This document shows positions 53,336-62,283 of a DNA stretch of 64,000 nucleotides, one piece after another (positions within the stretch are counted from its first letter, which is position 1; the number at the start of each line of letters is the position of its first letter). The DNA is taken from the NCBI GenBank assembly GCA_040905045.1, contig JBBDSH010000091.1, forward strand, positions 1-64,000, read 5' to 3'. Below the pieces are notes generated by a model. The model had not been told where the DNA came from. It saw nothing but the letters and a program-made list of their open reading frames with translations, and searched no databases. Source of the DNA: JBBDSH01 sp040905045. Lineage in GTDB: Bacteria > Pseudomonadota > Gammaproteobacteria > Eutrophobiales > Eutrophobiaceae. A program made the translations under genes and the position numbers.

Positions 53336-56009
53336 CGTCAGCGTCCCGTGGCGGCAGTTCATGAATACGGCACAAGGGGTGTTGATCGCAATACCGGCAG
53401 GCGCGGGCGTCTTTGGGATCAACGCGGGCGTCACCGTCAAGGAAACCCCGCGCCAGTCCGGCCACAACACCACGCCAACTGGCCAGTAAATCACTCCATT
53501 CCGGAACGGGATGAGCGTCACTGATCAGGTATTTCGCCTGATTCGAGGCGGAGAAGGCTTTCGTTGCAGGCAGGATACCGTCCTCGCTGGCCAGACCCTG
53601 ATAACCGAACCCCCGGCCGCGTTTCAGACGGCCGAAGGCAACGGCCGCCACTTCCGCATCCCGGGTCACGGCATACAGCGGCAGTTGCGGATCATCGGGC
53701 CGTTCGCCCAGCCATTCGTTCACCCCGGCCTCGCCGGTTTTGTAATCAATAATGACTTCACGGCCGTCCGCCAGTCGATCGATGCGATCAATACGCGTGT
53801 TCACTTCGACGCCTTCAACGCGGATACGTTGCGCTTCCTCGCCGGCAACAACGATAAACGGCGCGCGCTGCCTTTCCTGTTGCAGCCATTGCCGCAGCGT
53901 ATGTATCAAACGCGCTTTCTCCAGGCCGGTGAAGCGTTCCGTCCACAGGCGCGGGTGCCGTTTTTTCAGCAACTGGATGACCTCGTCGGTCACCGACGCC
54001 AGCAAGCGCTCCAGTTCCCCGGGGTCCATAGCGCACAACTGTTCCTGTGAGTGCAGCCGTTGCCAGAGAAGATGCAGGGCACGATGAAGGAGCAGGCCCC
54101 GATCCCGCGGGCTGAGGCCGATATCTACCTCTTCCGGCGCGCCGGCGTGCAGGCGGTGGCGGGCAAAGGCCCGGAACGGACAGACGGACTGATCCCGGAA
54201 CAGGGCCGTGCCGCCGATGGCACCGCCGGCGGCCGGGGGCGGCGCCCGTTCATCGCTGAAGGTTTCCAGCTTGCCGGCGGCCAGTATTCGCGCCGCGTAA
54301 TGCGGTACTGTCACCGACAGCGGTTCCGCGCTGCTTTCCATATAGGGTTTCAATAACGGGCTCGGGCGCAGGGTGCGCTCCTTTTCATTTTCCGGGTAAC
54401 TGAGCACAACCTGTTGCGCGGAGCACGCCAGCCGCGACAGGGTTTGCCGCGCCTCTTCCAGCGTCACTTCCGCCGTCGCGCCGGGCATGGCGCTGCGCCG
54501 CTGCAGGGAAAACGGGATGTACGGATTGGGCCGGGCCGGTGGCGGCCAGGTCTCTTCCTGCAGCCCCGCAACCCAGAGGTGATCGAAGCCCATGTCCGCG
54601 GCCCCGGCCGGGCCCAGTATCTGGACGGGCACCTCGCCCGTTTCCGGCTGAAAATGCTGTGCCGTCGCGATGCGGCGCAGATAGCCGAGGGCGCTGCTGT
54701 AGGTCAGCCGGCCGTCCAGCAGTTGCAGGGAAACGAACCGATCCAGAACCTCACGCCAGGCCTTGAGGACCTGGTATTCACCGCTGTCGGGCACACGATC
54801 GCCGGGCCAGCCGTACAGGGTCAGCAAATGTGAAATGTATCCGGCCCAATCGCCGGGCCTGGCCTGATGCGGCAGTGTCTGCAGATGGTCACGGGCATTC
54901 TGCAATTGTTTCATCAGCAGGCCGGGGCGGCGGGGTTCCTCCAGCCGCCGGCCGGCGATATGAAGCAATGTGGCGATATCCGCCCGGGTTTCCCCATGAT
55001 CCCGCAGGCAGACGTCCAGCCGCGCCCGATCCAGTTCCTCTTCCCCGGCGCCGTACAGCCACGGACTCCTGAGTATTGCCCCCCACTGCTCTACAGATAA
55101 TGGTTCCCGGCCCAGTGCCAGCAGGCTGAAGGCCGTGTTAACAAGGGGATAATCCGGTAACGGTTTGCCCAGGGACAGACTGAAGGCTTGCGCATCCTCC
55201 GGGACCGCGTCGGCGATGGCGCCCGGATTGAAGCAGTCTTGAAACCGGCGGAGGATATGGCTGCGCCGGTTCTGCAGATCCGGGATGACGATACCGATCC
55301 CGGCACTCGTGTCCGCTTCCAGTATTTCGCGCGCCCAGCCCGCCGCGGTGTTGATCTCCTCACCAGTATTGGCGCAGGCCGCCACGCGGATACGAGTGCC
55401 GGTCACGACCCGGTCCCGGCCCGCGATGTGGATCGCTCCCCCCTCCGCCTCAATTCGGTCAAACAGGTATTGTTGCCGGGGCGTGATCCGATCAAATCCG
55501 ATCAGTGCAAGCCGGTTCGTACCCCTGATGTATTCCGCGAGCAGGTCAAGCAGGGAACCGCTGTCGCACCAGTGATTATCGGAACAGGTCCTTTTGAAAC
55601 TGTCGGCCCAGTTCCTGAAAGCCCGGGCATCTTCATTGAGTCCCGTCTCCGCCGGAAAAACCGGCAGGCGATACTGATGCATGAGGTCCCAGGCTTCCAT
55701 AACCCGCTTGACCATATCGGGGGCCTGCATCAGCGCGTTCGCCCGGGATGATTCATTAATAATCCGTTGCCACAATACCTGCTCCTGCGAGTCGTTCAGC
55801 AACAGCAGCCCGGCTTGCTCCTGTACATGGTTGTCCCAGCAGCGCTGCAGCCAGGCCTGCCAATGCAGTATATCCGGAGACGACCAGGCCGTTTTGCCCT
55901 GCCGGATTTGCCAATGGGCATAATCGTATTGCAAACGCCGGGCCAGACGGCGGTTGGCGGCAACCAGTGTGTATTCCGCATCCAGCAATTCCAGGTGTTT
56001 CTTATTCAT
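53325..56009 (-). CDS. PD-(D/E)XK nuclease-family DNA repair protein, AddB-like
   Basis: This 894-residue protein has a degenerate helicase-like N-terminal half (TLVAANRRLARRLQYDYA, ILHWQAWLQRCW) and a C-terminal nuclease with REVIIDYKTGEAGV. It fits the group annotated as probable DNA repair protein (TIGR03623). It overlaps the AddA-like gene by 11 bases. The C-terminus has cysteines (ARACRYCDQHPLCRI) that may hold an iron-sulfur cluster as in AddB. I do not use the addB symbol because the N-terminal part is divergent. Confidence 0.82.
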   Translation of the reverse strand: MNKKHLELLDAEYTLVAANRRLARRLQYDYAHWQIRQGKTAWSSPDILHWQAWLQRCWDNHVQEQAGLLLLNDSQEQVLWQRIINESSRANALMQAPDMVKRVMEAWDLMHQYRLPVFPAETGLNEDARAFRNWADSFKRTCSDNHWCDSGSLLDLLAEYIRGTNRLALIGFDRITPRQQYLFDRIEAEGGAIHIAGRDRVVTGTRIRVAACANTGEEINTAAGWAREILEADTSAGIGIVIPDLQNRRSHILRRFQDCFNPGAIADAVPEDAQAFSLSLGKPLPDYPLVNTAFSLLALGREPLSVEQWGAILRSPWLYGAGEEELDRARLDVCLRDHGETRADIATLLHIAGRRLEEPRRPGLLMKQLQNARDHLQTLPHQARPGDWAGYISHLLTLYGWPGDRVPDSGEYQVLKAWREVLDRFVSLQLLDGRLTYSSALGYLRRIATAQHFQPETGEVPVQILGPAGAADMGFDHLWVAGLQEETWPPPARPNPYIPFSLQRRSAMPGATAEVTLEEARQTLSRLACSAQQVVLSYPENEKERTLRPSPLLKPYMESSAEPLSVTVPHYAARILAAGKLETFSDERAPPPAAGGAIGGTALFRDQSVCPFRAFARHRLHAGAPEEVDIGLSPRDRGLLLHRALHLLWQRLHSQEQLCAMDPGELERLLASVTDEVIQLLKKRHPRLWTERFTGLEKARLIHTLRQWLQQERQRAPFIVVAGEEAQRIRVEGVEVNTRIDRIDRLADGREVIIDYKTGEAGVNEWLGERPDDPQLPLYAVTRDAEVAAVAFGRLKRGRGFGYQGLASEDGILPATKAFSASNQAKYLISDAHPVPEWSDLLASWRGVVAGLARGFLDGDARVDPKDARACRYCDQHPLCRIHELPPRDADDDD

Positions 56010-56135
56010 GACAGAAATCCGTTAGATGCATGGCATTGGTCGCATGATTTGGTCAAGTCTCGTAACATCGGTGCAATGACAAATACAAACGGGCGGTGTT
56101 AGGCTGTGTTTCAGGATAGTAAAGAATAAACCATC

Positions 56136-57137
56136 ATGACGCGAAACGCTGTCTCCCCTGCACGGGCCATCAGAAGTCCGTGTTATCAGGTTCCGCCGGC
56201 AAGGCAAGTGCCCGGCCTGTTCGAGGATGTTCGTAATGGACTGTTGTCCCGGCCGCGCAGCCTGCCGCCGAAGTATTTTTATGATGATAGGGGTTCGGAA
56301 TTGTTCGAGCGGATCTGCAGTACTCAAGAGTACTATCCAACCCGTACCGAAGACGCCCTGTTGGCCGAGCACAGTAAACATATCATAGCCGCCACACGGC
56401 CGGATGAAATCATCGAACTCGGCAGCGGCAGTTCAAGAAAGACACGCCGGCTTTTTGATGCCTGTGAGGCGCTCGACCACGCCTGTAATTACAGTCCCTT
56501 CGACGTCTGCGAGCCCGCGCTGGAACAGGCCACCGATGAGCTAAGCAAAACCTATCCCTGGCTGGAAATCACCCCCCTGGCCGGGGATTACCACGCGGGC
56601 CTGGGCAACTTTCCCGCCGGCACCGGCACCAGTCTCTATATTTTCCTCGGCAGCACTCTGGGCAATTTCACGCGCGAACAGGCAAAAGACTTTATTCGGG
56701 AAGTCCATGACTGCATGAAGCCGGGCGATTATTTCCTGCTCGGCGCGGATCGACTGAAAGATCCGAGGGTACTGAAAGCCGCCTACAACGACAGTCAAGG
56801 CATTACCGCACAATTCAACCTCAATGTTCTGAGGGTGCTCAATCGGGAACTGAATGCCGATTTTGAACCGGCCAGTTTTGAACACAAGGCCGTCTTCAAC
56901 GAGCGGGAATCCCGTATTGAAATGCATCTGCAATCCGGCCATGAACAGACCGTGCATTTACACAGTCTGGGAAAGACCATTCATCTTCAAAAGAATGAAT
57001 GCATATTGACCGAATACAGCCACAAATTCCGCTATCAGGAATTGCAGGATTTGTTAACGGATAACGGTCTGGAAATCATGCGTCATGACCAGCCACGGAA
57101 TGAATACTTCTCCCTGATCCTTTCGCGCCGACCCTGA
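56136..57137 (+). CDS. egtD: L-histidine N-alpha-methyltransferase
   Basis: This 333-residue protein has PPKYFYDDRGSELFERIC with TQEYYPTRTE, the SAM-binding IIELGSGSSRKTR and the later segment LFLGSTLGNF. These are typical of EgtD (DUF2260 type), which trimethylates histidine to hercynine for ergothioneine. The usual sulfoxide synthase egtB is not next to it, though it may lie elsewhere in the genome. Intact and alone on the plus strand. Confidence 0.88.
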   Translation: MTRNAVSPARAIRSPCYQVPPARQVPGLFEDVRNGLLSRPRSLPPKYFYDDRGSELFERICSTQEYYPTRTEDALLAEHSKHIIAATRPDEIIELGSGSSRKTRRLFDACEALDHACNYSPFDVCEPALEQATDELSKTYPWLEITPLAGDYHAGLGNFPAGTGTSLYIFLGSTLGNFTREQAKDFIREVHDCMKPGDYFLLGADRLKDPRVLKAAYNDSQGITAQFNLNVLRVLNRELNADFEPASFEHKAVFNERESRIEMHLQSGHEQTVHLHSLGKTIHLQKNECILTEYSHKFRYQELQDLLTDNGLEIMRHDQPRNEYFSLILSRRP

Positions 57138-57180
57138 AGCCTGTTGCATAAGGGCACGCGAAGTAGAACGTAATCGGTTT

Positions 57181-57345
57181 GATTCATTCGTGGTATTCCA
57201 AAGACCTATTGCTGAGAATGCAGAAGGTCAAAAGTTCATCATTCCTTTGCGTACTTGGCGATCTTGGCGAGATCATTCAGCATGCAGCCCGAGGATGGGA
57301 AAGAGAATGGATCTCGCAAAGATCGCAAAGAGGTAATGATTCATT
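57181..57345. repeat. CGCCAAG/GCAAAG dispersed repeat, copy 4 (diverged)
   Basis: It contains CTTTGCGTACTTGGCGATC and CTTGGCGAGATC on the left, and GGATCTCGCAAAGATCGCAAAG on the right, which pair to form a stem. The flanks (GATTCATTCGTGGTATTCC) only weakly match the conserved tail of the other copies. It fills the 236-bp gap between the convergent egtD and endonuclease genes. Confidence 0.55.
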
Positions 57346-57372
57346 ATTCCCTGGTGGAATCTGGAATACCTT

Positions 57373-58056
57373 TTAATCATTACGTGGTAATTCCTCCGCC
57401 AGAGACGGGGTATCGATAAAACGATTACGCCGGCCCTGTAGTTCTTCAATACGGTTGTTGCGGTATTGTTCCTGTTTACTGGGAGGGTCGGTCCGGTTCC
57501 ATTGCCTGAGGGTTTCCAGCATGCCCGGTTTTATCGGCAAATCGTAGGTGTCATGCATGTAAAAAATCGCCCTGGCGATATTTCCGCGGGCGATCGCGCG
57601 CGGCTCGACAACCCTTGAATCCCACTCAAAATCACAATCACTGAAACGCCAGTCTTCTCCTTCGATTTCACCAAACGGCAAATCATTGCGGAGTATAACC
57701 AGTTCACTCCACACCGGATACATATTATGCAGGTCGGACTCCATTTCCATAAAACCCTGATTGCTGCCGTCATAACATGCCAGGCGGTTGGCACACTCCA
57801 CGTTTTCCAGCATCCAGCTAACGGAATAGATATGGTCGACATCAATGTATTTCCCGTTCTTCGTTTTACGGTCCCTGCCAAACTGATAACCGCAATAGAG
57901 TGTCCAGCCGCCCTGTGAATAAAGATCACCCCGGAAATAGTTATTCACGACATGATCGTAGTTCCGGATGGATGATTCTCCATACACACCACGCCCCTGG
58001 AACAGGACAAGGACAAGAAGGAATGTGAGTGAAAAGCCGTTTTTGTAATTTATCAT
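57373..58056 (-). CDS. Secreted endonuclease I
   Basis: This 227-residue protein has a signal peptide (to about residue 26) and the EndA/Vvn catalytic region: KYIDVDHIYSVSWM with the metal-binding His, then DLHNMYPVWSELVILRNDLPFGEI. The C-terminal RNNRIEELQGRRNRFIDTPSLAE matches the end of the family. It is a non-specific DNase of the periplasm or outside. Cysteines (TLYCGYQ, ENVECANRLAC, FSDCDF) are placed for disulfides. Confidence 0.87.
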   Translation of the reverse strand: MINYKNGFSLTFLLVLVLFQGRGVYGESSIRNYDHVVNNYFRGDLYSQGGWTLYCGYQFGRDRKTKNGKYIDVDHIYSVSWMLENVECANRLACYDGSNQGFMEMESDLHNMYPVWSELVILRNDLPFGEIEGEDWRFSDCDFEWDSRVVEPRAIARGNIARAIFYMHDTYDLPIKPGMLETLRQWNRTDPPSKQEQYRNNRIEELQGRRNRFIDTPSLAEELPRND

Positions 58057-58164
58057 TGTCTGATTGACTCACATTATTCATTGATAATTGATTTTTTTGT
58101 TCGCACCCATGCTTCCCGGAAGAAGTCTGGAACTTGCAGGCGTATGCCATTGTAAGGCTGCCGG

Positions 58165-59136
58165 TCAGCGGAGCACGCCGCGCCTTAGCAACTGCCAGAG
58201 TATACTGGATCCGAAGAGAATCGGATGTCGCCGCAGGCGCGGTGTGATTTCGATGGTAACGCCTGTATGCCGCTTTATCTTCCAGGCCGCGTATTCGATA
58301 CAATGGTTGAACGTGAATACAGCCTTGACCAGCCTGGCCACGGATAAAATACGACCCTGCTGCCGGCGCAACCACCATTTCCTTCCGCATCGGCGTTGCT
58401 CACGTTTATCAACCATGCAACGGAAATCGCCTTCCGGCTCAGCCTGTAATCGACCCTCCATGGCGGGGACGGCCGCGCCGGTAAGTCGACTGTAATCGCC
58501 AAGGTTCAAATGCGTCAGTTTTCTTTCCCTGCCCCGCTTTTCAGGCCGCAGTTCCGCCGCATAGGTCAAGGCAAGCCCGCGGGTCCAGATTTCCTCCGCA
58601 TTAACATTGCGGCTACCCAGCATCGGAATGGTCGTTTGCAGAAATGTTATCACTGCTTCAGCCAGAGACCGGTTCACCCGGTGCAGGGTTACCTCGTCGC
58701 GCGTATAAAGAGTCCGCACCGGCTGGGCAAAACGCGCCCAGATATAGGAGTGAAACCAGTCCCGGCATCCCCGCTCAAAATCATGCCGGGAGAGAACCGC
58801 GTATTTGCATCGCAGCACGGCTTCTTCGCCGCCGACTTCCATGTAGAAAACGTTCGGAGGCAGCCAGGCGTTCAATATCCGCAAGTGCCGTTTCCCGTAG
58901 GCATTACGGTAGTCGTCCACGATGGCATACAAGTCCACCACGCCTTCGGAAGGATTGTGCGTATGCAGGCAGGAACCGTAGAGAATCACCGCATCCAGCG
59001 CCTCACCAAAACGCGATTGCAGTTCCCGCGCAAGCAGGGTGAATTCCGGCGCCACAACACGGGAACTCTGCGATGCCACTTCCGCAAGCAGTTGCAACGG
59101 CAAGTCCGGAGTGGATTGTTTTGATGACTTCTGCAT
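58165..59136 (-). CDS. Tam41/Mmp37-like nucleotidyltransferase, candidate CDP-diacylglycerol synthase
   Basis: This 323-residue protein has a nucleotidyltransferase core: YGSC at 53-56, then VDLYAIVDD (68-75) carrying the acidic residues. KYAVLS follows at 111-116, then DWFHSYIWARFAQPVR (126-141) and DEVTLHRVNRSLAEAV. This order matches what I recall of mitochondrial Tam41/Mmp37 (VDDP, KYGVIS, NWNNLYIAGRLxKPV, VTLRSALDRNLKSAV). Tam41 turns phosphatidic acid and CTP into CDP-diacylglycerol. The C-terminus is basic and amphipathic, suited to a membrane surface. It lies 20 bases after a diacylglycerol kinase-like gene that would make its substrate. The function is inferred. Confidence 0.65.
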   Translation of the reverse strand: MQKSSKQSTPDLPLQLLAEVASQSSRVVAPEFTLLARELQSRFGEALDAVILYGSCLHTHNPSEGVVDLYAIVDDYRNAYGKRHLRILNAWLPPNVFYMEVGGEEAVLRCKYAVLSRHDFERGCRDWFHSYIWARFAQPVRTLYTRDEVTLHRVNRSLAEAVITFLQTTIPMLGSRNVNAEEIWTRGLALTYAAELRPEKRGRERKLTHLNLGDYSRLTGAAVPAMEGRLQAEPEGDFRCMVDKREQRRCGRKWWLRRQQGRILSVARLVKAVFTFNHCIEYAAWKIKRHTGVTIEITPRLRRHPILFGSSILWQLLRRGVLR

Positions 59137-59156
59137 GGGTGGAGTGTAGCGTTCCG

Positions 59157-60140
59157 TCAGGGAACAAAAAAGGTGGCCGGCCCTGCGGATGAAATTCTCA
59201 AAGGCCCTTCGGCGCTCTCCGCTGCGTGCAGTTCACCGTCAATAATAAACTCATCATCCATAAACAGTTCCAGGGCAGTCGTATTGAAACTTTCATAACC
59301 GTCGATCGCGGCCAGATGCTCGCCCCGCCCGCGCAGTAGAGACGGCAGGGAACGCCAGAAACGCTGCGGTGATTCCCGCACCAGGGTTGCGTGGATCGGC
59401 GCCCGCTCCCTGCCCCAATACGGCCGCGTACCCAGCAACAGGCGATCCAGAGCGCTGGCCAGAAGGATTATATAGGCCCCCTCCCGTTCGTCCCCGTCTC
59501 CCCCGGTTACTGAAAGGCGCGCGGGTAATAATGCATCCCCGGACCGGCCGACCAGTAAACCACCGAGCAGCCAGAGCAGCACAAGTCCGCCGGCAATCTC
59601 GCTGGTCATGCCGAGACGGCTGATCTTTTCATGGAAATAACGCACGCCGCTTGCTATGGCGCCGGCACCGAAAAACATGCCGTAAAGGTCCGCACGACCC
59701 GGCCGTTCTATACGCAGCACCGGGCGCTGCACGAGACAGGATGATAGCGGCCTGTCTAACCTACCCTGCAGACGTTTCAGAACCCGTGTCAGCCCGCCGC
59801 GCACGCCCAAATCCAGGGCCGTCATATTGGTGGTGCCGGCGGGAATAATACACAACGGCGGCCAGCCGGTTGATCCATGCGACTCGAACAGGCAGGTTAA
59901 TACCGCCTGGACCGTGCCGTCGCCACCGGCAACGGCCAGGACTTCCGGTTGTTCCGCAAGCAGAATATCAAGGGCCGCACCGATTTCCACGGGAGTGGAA
60001 GCCTCCTGATACAGCGCATCAACACTCCCGGAAAAAATGCCTGCCGCAGGTCTTTTCATTTTACGGACACGGCCGCTTAGAGGGTTGCAAAGCAGGCCAA
60101 CCTTCATCCGCTCACCGGTCGCAGGGAGATCATTACTCAT
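59157..60140 (-). CDS. Diacylglycerol kinase/sphingosine kinase-family lipid kinase
   Basis: This 327-residue protein has the nucleotide-binding GGDGT at 72-76 (LAVAGGDGTVQAVL), the early CNPLSGR and the segment PPLCIIPAGTTNMTALDLG. These are typical of the DAGK_cat fold. It should phosphorylate diacylglycerol or a related lipid at the inner membrane. I start at ATG 60140, 12 bases after the lptG stop; ATG 60107 is also possible. It is followed by the Tam41-like gene and preceded by lptF-lptG. Confidence 0.83.
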   Translation of the reverse strand: MSNDLPATGERMKVGLLCNPLSGRVRKMKRPAAGIFSGSVDALYQEASTPVEIGAALDILLAEQPEVLAVAGGDGTVQAVLTCLFESHGSTGWPPLCIIPAGTTNMTALDLGVRGGLTRVLKRLQGRLDRPLSSCLVQRPVLRIERPGRADLYGMFFGAGAIASGVRYFHEKISRLGMTSEIAGGLVLLWLLGGLLVGRSGDALLPARLSVTGGDGDEREGAYIILLASALDRLLLGTRPYWGRERAPIHATLVRESPQRFWRSLPSLLRGRGEHLAAIDGYESFNTTALELFMDDEFIIDGELHAAESAEGPLRISSAGPATFFVP

Positions 60141-60151
60141 TCTATGATGAA

Positions 60152-61216
60152 TCAGGCGACCCGGCGCAGAAGGATTACGGCCAGTAAAATCAGGAGAGCG
60201 CCGGGCATAAGAGCGATCACCGCCGTATTCATATTCAGCAGCAAACCGGTGTTGGCTATGATTTGATCGAGGAGGTAGACGGCGATACCGCTCAATCCCG
60301 CGAGCACCACGCGGGCACCCAGTCCCGTACGCACCGAGCCGAAAACGAAAGGCACCGACAACAGCATCATGGCGATAGTGGTCAGCGCGGCCCCCAGCTT
60401 GCGCCACATTGCCAGGGAGTAGGCTTCCGCCTCCTGCCCGGTATTGCGCAGAAAACGGACATGCCGGAACAGTTCCGTCGGCGACAGGCTCTCGGGCGGC
60501 TTGGTCAATGTCTCGATCTGTCCCGCATCCAGAAACGGTTCCCATGACATCGACACCCTTTGCTCTGATTCAACCGATTGCCCGTCGATCTGCTTGATGG
60601 TCACTCCGCGCAGCATCCATCGATCGCGGTTGACAATATCGGCCCGTTCCGCGTGGATATAATTTTCCATCAGTCCGAAACTGTCGAAACGAAGGATCTC
60701 GATGTCCAGCGCACGGTTTGTATGCGGCATTCTGCCCACGCGCAGAATGTTCGACTCATCACGGCTCCATATGCCCAGATCGCGGCCCAGTTCGGTACTC
60801 TGTTCCAGGGCTGCGGATCGTTTCAAAATGGCCTGTTGCTGCAAGGGAGGTGCAACAAACTGTTCAAGCAGGACCATAATCACCACAAGTATCAGACCGA
60901 CTCTGAGCGATTCCAGACCGACCCGTGCCGGCGAGAGACCGGCGGCCCGCAGGGAAATAAGTTCATGATGCATGGCCAGCCTGCCCAACGCTATGACGTT
61001 ACCCAACAATGCAATGAAGGGAGCAAGCTGGATCAACCGGCGCGGCAGAAGAAGCGCGACGTAGGCAAAAGCATCTCCGATCTCGTAGGTGCCTTCCCCG
61101 ACATTTTCAAGCTGTTCCAGCAAATCCATAAATGCGAACAGCGGCAAGAGTGCAATGGCGGCAAGCACCAGGCCACCGAGAATCTGCCGGGTCAGATATC
61201 GGCTGATGGTTTTCAT
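60152..61216 (-). CDS. lptG: LPS export ABC transporter permease LptG
   Basis: This 354-residue protein has six membrane helices in two groups (about 14-115 and 270-350) with a periplasmic beta-jellyroll between them. Typical segments are TISRYLTRQILGG near the start and ELISLRAAGLSPARV. With LptF and the ATPase LptB it forms the inner membrane pump for lipopolysaccharide. The ATG overlaps the lptF stop by ATGA. Confidence 0.92.
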   Translation of the reverse strand: MKTISRYLTRQILGGLVLAAIALLPLFAFMDLLEQLENVGEGTYEIGDAFAYVALLLPRRLIQLAPFIALLGNVIALGRLAMHHELISLRAAGLSPARVGLESLRVGLILVVIMVLLEQFVAPPLQQQAILKRSAALEQSTELGRDLGIWSRDESNILRVGRMPHTNRALDIEILRFDSFGLMENYIHAERADIVNRDRWMLRGVTIKQIDGQSVESEQRVSMSWEPFLDAGQIETLTKPPESLSPTELFRHVRFLRNTGQEAEAYSLAMWRKLGAALTTIAMMLLSVPFVFGSVRTGLGARVVLAGLSGIAVYLLDQIIANTGLLLNMNTAVIALMPGALLILLAVILLRRVA

Positions 61217-62283
61217 GAGCGGCGCCGGCGGGTTCCCCGGAATCCGGACAACACGACAATGACAATCACCAGCATTAATCCATGCAGCCACCATATTCCC
61301 GGTATGGCGGGCACCGTACCCTGTTCCACCCAGGTTCGTGCCAGGCCGCTGAGATTGTAATAAATCGCGAATACCAGAGCCGCGGTAAACGACTTTTCAC
61401 CGCGCCCCTGCCGCGGCGACGCCCGGCTCAACGGAATCGCAATCAGAGCGAGTAGCACAGCCGCCACGGGCCTGGACAGGCGCCATTGCAGTTCCGCTAT
61501 GTCGTAAGGCTGATTCGAAGCCAGTAATGTCAGCGTTGACGCGGCCTTTCGCCTGTAACCCAGCTCCTTGGTGGTATCCGTCTGATAAACCAGTTTGCTG
61601 AACCGGATCGTGGAATCCTCCGCCCCACCACGATCAAACTTGTAAATAACGCCGTCAAACAAATGCAGCTGCGGGACGCGATTGGGATCGATATCCCTTC
61701 GATAGGCCTCTCTTGCCGTTACAATCTCGCTGTGACGTTCATCCCGCGTGTAATGAAAAACGTTTTGCATAAGGCCGCTCTGACTGTCCTTGCGTTGCAG
61801 ATAGACAATCCTGCCGCTGTCTTCGTTGCCGTAAAAACGTCCCGCCTGGAATCGATCCGTATTCAGTTCCGCTTCAGCGCGTGCATCCATAATATAGCTG
61901 CGCTCGTAAGCCCACGGTCTGCCGAACATGGATATGGTCCCGCTGAGTAATGCAACAGGGATGGACAGTACGAGCACGGCCTTGATGATATGCGACGTGC
62001 TCATGCCGACCGAACGAATAGCGATGATCTCCTGGTCGCGATGCAGTCGACCCAGGCCGACAATGACGCCCACATAGAGCGAAATGGGAATCAAAACTTC
62101 AAGGGCGATCAGGGTTTTCAGAAAAATCAGTTCGATCATGGCGGCCACGCCCAGGGTTTCCGTTACCGCCTCGGCGAGAAAACGGGCGCTGCTGAAGCTG
62201 GCGAAGAGCCCCGTCAGGATCAGACTTACGACAAGGAACGGCCTGAGTATTTCACTGATGATGTATAACTCGATTCTCTTCAA
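61213..62283 (-). CDS. lptF: LPS export ABC transporter permease LptF
   Basis: This 356-residue protein has the LptF/LptG fold: N-terminal helices with RFLAEAVTETLG, coupling helix REIIAIRSVGMSTSHI-like (DQEIIAIRSVGMS), a periplasmic domain and C-terminal helices. The start is TTG at 62283, overlapping the stop of the upstream gene (TTGA), with GAGAAG upstream. Weak start plus overlap suggests its translation depends on the preceding gene. Confidence 0.92.
   Translation of the reverse strand: MKRIELYIISEILRPFLVVSLILTGLFASFSSARFLAEAVTETLGVAAMIELIFLKTLIALEVLIPISLYVGVIVGLGRLHRDQEIIAIRSVGMSTSHIIKAVLVLSIPVALLSGTISMFGRPWAYERSYIMDARAEAELNTDRFQAGRFYGNEDSGRIVYLQRKDSQSGLMQNVFHYTRDERHSEIVTAREAYRRDIDPNRVPQLHLFDGVIYKFDRGGAEDSTIRFSKLVYQTDTTKELGYRRKAASTLTLLASNQPYDIAELQWRLSRPVAAVLLALIAIPLSRASPRQGRGEKSFTAALVFAIYYNLSGLARTWVEQGTVPAIPGIWWLHGLMLVIVIVVLSGFRGTRRRRS

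Noticed and set aside
53336..53521. Longer N-terminus for the AddA-like protein
   Set aside because: These 62 codons overlap the end of the AddB-like gene in another frame. The helicase family begins at the inner ATG 53335.
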